A stretch of 64,000 nucleotides of DNA from Nitrospira sp. (GTDB lineage Bacteria > Nitrospirota > Nitrospiria > Nitrospirales > Nitrospiraceae): positions 186,001 through 250,000 of the forward strand of contig JADLEJ010000004.1 in NCBI GenBank assembly GCA_020846195.1, written 5' to 3'. The notes under the pieces are model-generated. The model saw only the letters and a list, made by a program, of their open reading frames with translations. It was not told the origin of the DNA and did no database searches. Position numbers and translations under genes: made by a program. Below, piece after piece: positions 62,484 through 64,000 of this stretch. Numbering within the stretch: position 1 is the stretch's first letter; every line of letters begins with the position of its first letter.

Positions 62484-63286
62484 TACTTCATCTTGATGGG
62501 TTTCGGTGTATTGACTGACGTGTTCTTGAACGTCGCGAGCCAGGCAGCCAAGGCCTGCACATCCTTGAGATCCATCAGGTCTTTATATTTGTCCGGCATC
62601 TTGCCCTTGTCGTATTCGGCGTCGAAGCCTTCCGCCTTGTACGACTTCGGATCGAGAATCTTTTTGGCGATTTCTTCCTGCGACAAGAGCGTCCCGATAT
62701 TGTCCAGCTCCGGACCGCGCTTCTTCCCGCCTTCGCCATTCAACTTATGGCAGTTATAGCATTCCTGAAGCTGCCACTGCTCCTCACCGATCTTGAGCAC
62801 ATCGCCGCCCGATGCGCCCGCGGCAACAGGAGCCGCCGCCGCACCGGCATCTTGACCGGCAACACCCTGCACAGTCCCCAAAGCCTTGATCCGCTCGGTC
62901 AATTCCTTAGCTTTCAGATCCAGCTCCTTGGTGCGCGCAATCACTTCATCCGCCTTCCAGGGATCGAGAATGTTGGGCTTGCCTTTCAAAATCTTGACGA
63001 TTTTGCCTTTCTCGTCTTCCGGATCATATTGCGGCCAGAGGGCCGCGCCAGAAATGAATACCGTGCAGAGAATGGCGTAAAAAACCAGAAGGGAAACGAG
63101 CGCTTTGCCACCGCTCATCACCTTCATGGTCGGCGCATCGAGAATCAAGAAGACGACAGTGCCCAGCACGGCATACCCAAAGAAAAGCCATCGGAAGACA
63201 GGCGGAAAATCGAGCGCCATCGTGCCCACATACAGGCCGACGCCGATCACGAGTCCGACGATAATCTTAATGATTGCCTTGCCCAT
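62483..63286 (-). CDS. Membrane-anchored monohaem cytochrome c
   Basis: A 267-residue protein with three N-terminal helices (about 6-24, 30-49, 61-83), a helical linker and a C-terminal cytochrome domain (CYNCH in LQECYNCHKLNGEGG). Probable Met ligand in KGKMPDKYKDLMD. Start ATG 63286 has GAGGAG. It is the first complete gene of the cluster in reading direction and couples into the Rieske gene. Confidence 0.88.
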   Translation of the reverse strand: MGKAIIKIIVGLVIGVGLYVGTMALDFPPVFRWLFFGYAVLGTVVFLILDAPTMKVMSGGKALVSLLVFYAILCTVFISGAALWPQYDPEDEKGKIVKILKGKPNILDPWKADEVIARTKELDLKAKELTERIKALGTVQGVAGQDAGAAAAPVAAGASGGDVLKIGEEQWQLQECYNCHKLNGEGGKKRGPELDNIGTLLSQEEIAKKILDPKSYKAEGFDAEYDKGKMPDKYKDLMDLKDVQALAAWLATFKNTSVNTPKPIKMK

Positions 63287-63336
63287 AATGCTCCTCGTTC
63301 TAAAGCCCTATGAAGGCACCAGGATAAACTCGACCG

Positions 63337-64000
63337 CTATTTCGCTCCAGCCGGAACTGGACTGCCCTCAGGTGCATGCTCCTTGGGATGCGATGCGCGC
63401 AGCGTCACGATGATCGCGAAGCTGACCACCGCATAGAACACCACCGTAATGCCTGTGATGTACCAAGCCGAATAGGCCAAGGTCGGCGTAAACGATTCCG
63501 CCGTGAAATCCGGCAGCAAATTATACGTATGAAAGTATTTCCGCAGGAGCGAGCGAACCGCGCCCATCAAACCCATCGTCCAGATCGCGCTGAAGGCCAG
63601 GAAAATCAGGACGAACTGCGAGGCATAATCGATCTTCCCCCAGACAATGGTTCCCTGGGTCACCGCACGATTATAAATGATGTAGTTGACCACAGTGACA
63701 AAGACGAGCGTGAAGGCCGCTGAATTCTTCGCAGGCATCAGCGCCAGGAAGTTCCAATCGGACGGCAATTCCAATTCAGCCACCAGCTTGGCGCCTGTCG
63801 GCACGAAGCCATGCGGCGTGAGCCAAATCGCATTGCCCACCACCACCATCAAGAAGCCGATCTTGATGACTGTCCGAGAAGAGACCGTAATCGGGATAAA
63901 GCGCCCAAGGATGGCGGGAGCCAGCAACATGGGCAAGAGGAACATCAGCGACTTCGGATCCGGCGCCGGGTAATCGGTTAACACCTTTGTCATGACCAAG
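63337..64000 (-). CDS. Second bd-like membrane protein, C-terminal part (gene cut by window edge)
   Basis: About 220 residues with five or six helices. The tail ends in a basic stretch then ASHPKEHAPEGSPV. VWGKIDYASQFVLIF, GLMGAVRSLLRKYFHTYNLLPDFT and FTPTLAYSAWYITGIT align with the end of the bd-like protein at 57513 (VWGRMPPRAGYALVL, TLMGYARSSSRVHWHVYGVMRDSS, FSPALGYAAVLMAANT), so it is likely a paralogue. The N-terminal part lies beyond the window; apparent starts near 63999 are not the real one. Confidence 0.72.
   Translation of the reverse strand, partial: LVMTKVLTDYPAPDPKSLMFLLPMLLAPAILGRFIPITVSSRTVIKIGFLMVVVGNAIWLTPHGFVPTGAKLVAELELPSDWNFLALMPAKNSAAFTLVFVTVVNYIIYNRAVTQGTIVWGKIDYASQFVLIFLAFSAIWTMGLMGAVRSLLRKYFHTYNLLPDFTAESFTPTLAYSAWYITGITVVFYAVVSFAIIVTLRASHPKEHAPEGSPVPAGAK

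Overview
The window looks like part of a Nitrospira-type chromosome (phylum Nitrospirota). This is an inference from gene content. It combines a Pup/UBact-proteasome locus in what otherwise looks like a Gram-negative genome, a five-gene 2-oxoacid:ferredoxin oxidoreductase operon of the kind used in the reductive TCA cycle, a class GN sortase with an LPxTA target, and a large cytochrome bc/bd-like respiratory cluster with an ethylbenzene-dehydrogenase-like haem b subunit. I saw no insertion sequence, phage module, rRNA operon or CRISPR array.

Layout. 1-6512 (minus strand): rho, rpmE, prfA, prmC, murA, hisG and hisD (cut by the window edge), a housekeeping block with an intrinsic terminator after rpmE. 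7026-9160: small proteins and an exported TPR protein. 9246-13368: a consensus sigma70 promoter and the five-subunit ferredoxin oxidoreductase, closed by a strong terminator. 13444-16185: a small acidic protein, tRNA-Asn(GTT), a class II aldolase-like protein, a YheT-type hydrolase and a membrane protein. 16306-23168 (minus): the proteasome locus, transcribed arc, dop, pup/UBact, prcB, prcA, pafA, with a duplicated 5' fragment of pafA between prcA and pafA. 23253-28344: a periplasmic HtrA-like protease, YjbQ, an HD protein, a secreted protein, a HIT protein and a TPR/Sel1 protein.

28349-36103: a CHASE2/sigma54-activator sensor, then a near-perfect sigma54 promoter in front of a giant glycosyltransferase fused to a dimethylformamidase-like domain, then an acyltransferase; this reads as a regulated envelope or exopolysaccharide unit. 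36120-43278 is accessory-looking: small enzymes, an orphan XRE regulator and two lipoproteins sharing an identical promoter/signal-peptide cassette in a direct repeat of about 280 bp. 43742-47303: an OmpA-like protein, a VIT/VWA sortase substrate and its sortase. 47310-50384: a CzcA/CusA-type RND pump without adaptor or outer-membrane genes. 50879-51127: tRNA-Thr(CGT) with a duplicated 3' end. 51240-54218: a caspase-like lipoprotein lacking the catalytic dyad, divergent from ubiA. 54227 to the end (minus): the respiratory cluster (bd-like protein fragment, cytochrome c, PRC-Rieske fusion, cytochrome b, membrane protein, second bd-like protein, two cytochromes c, haem b protein, dihaem cytochrome c), probably one electron-transfer machine between quinol and a terminal acceptor.

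Cross-cutting signal: several genes (7886, 53240, 53325, less clearly 14697 and 27034) have their -10 box placed so that transcription would start at or within a few bases of the start codon, suggesting leaderless mRNAs. Promoters, starts and functions are read by eye from sequence and family knowledge; no search was run.
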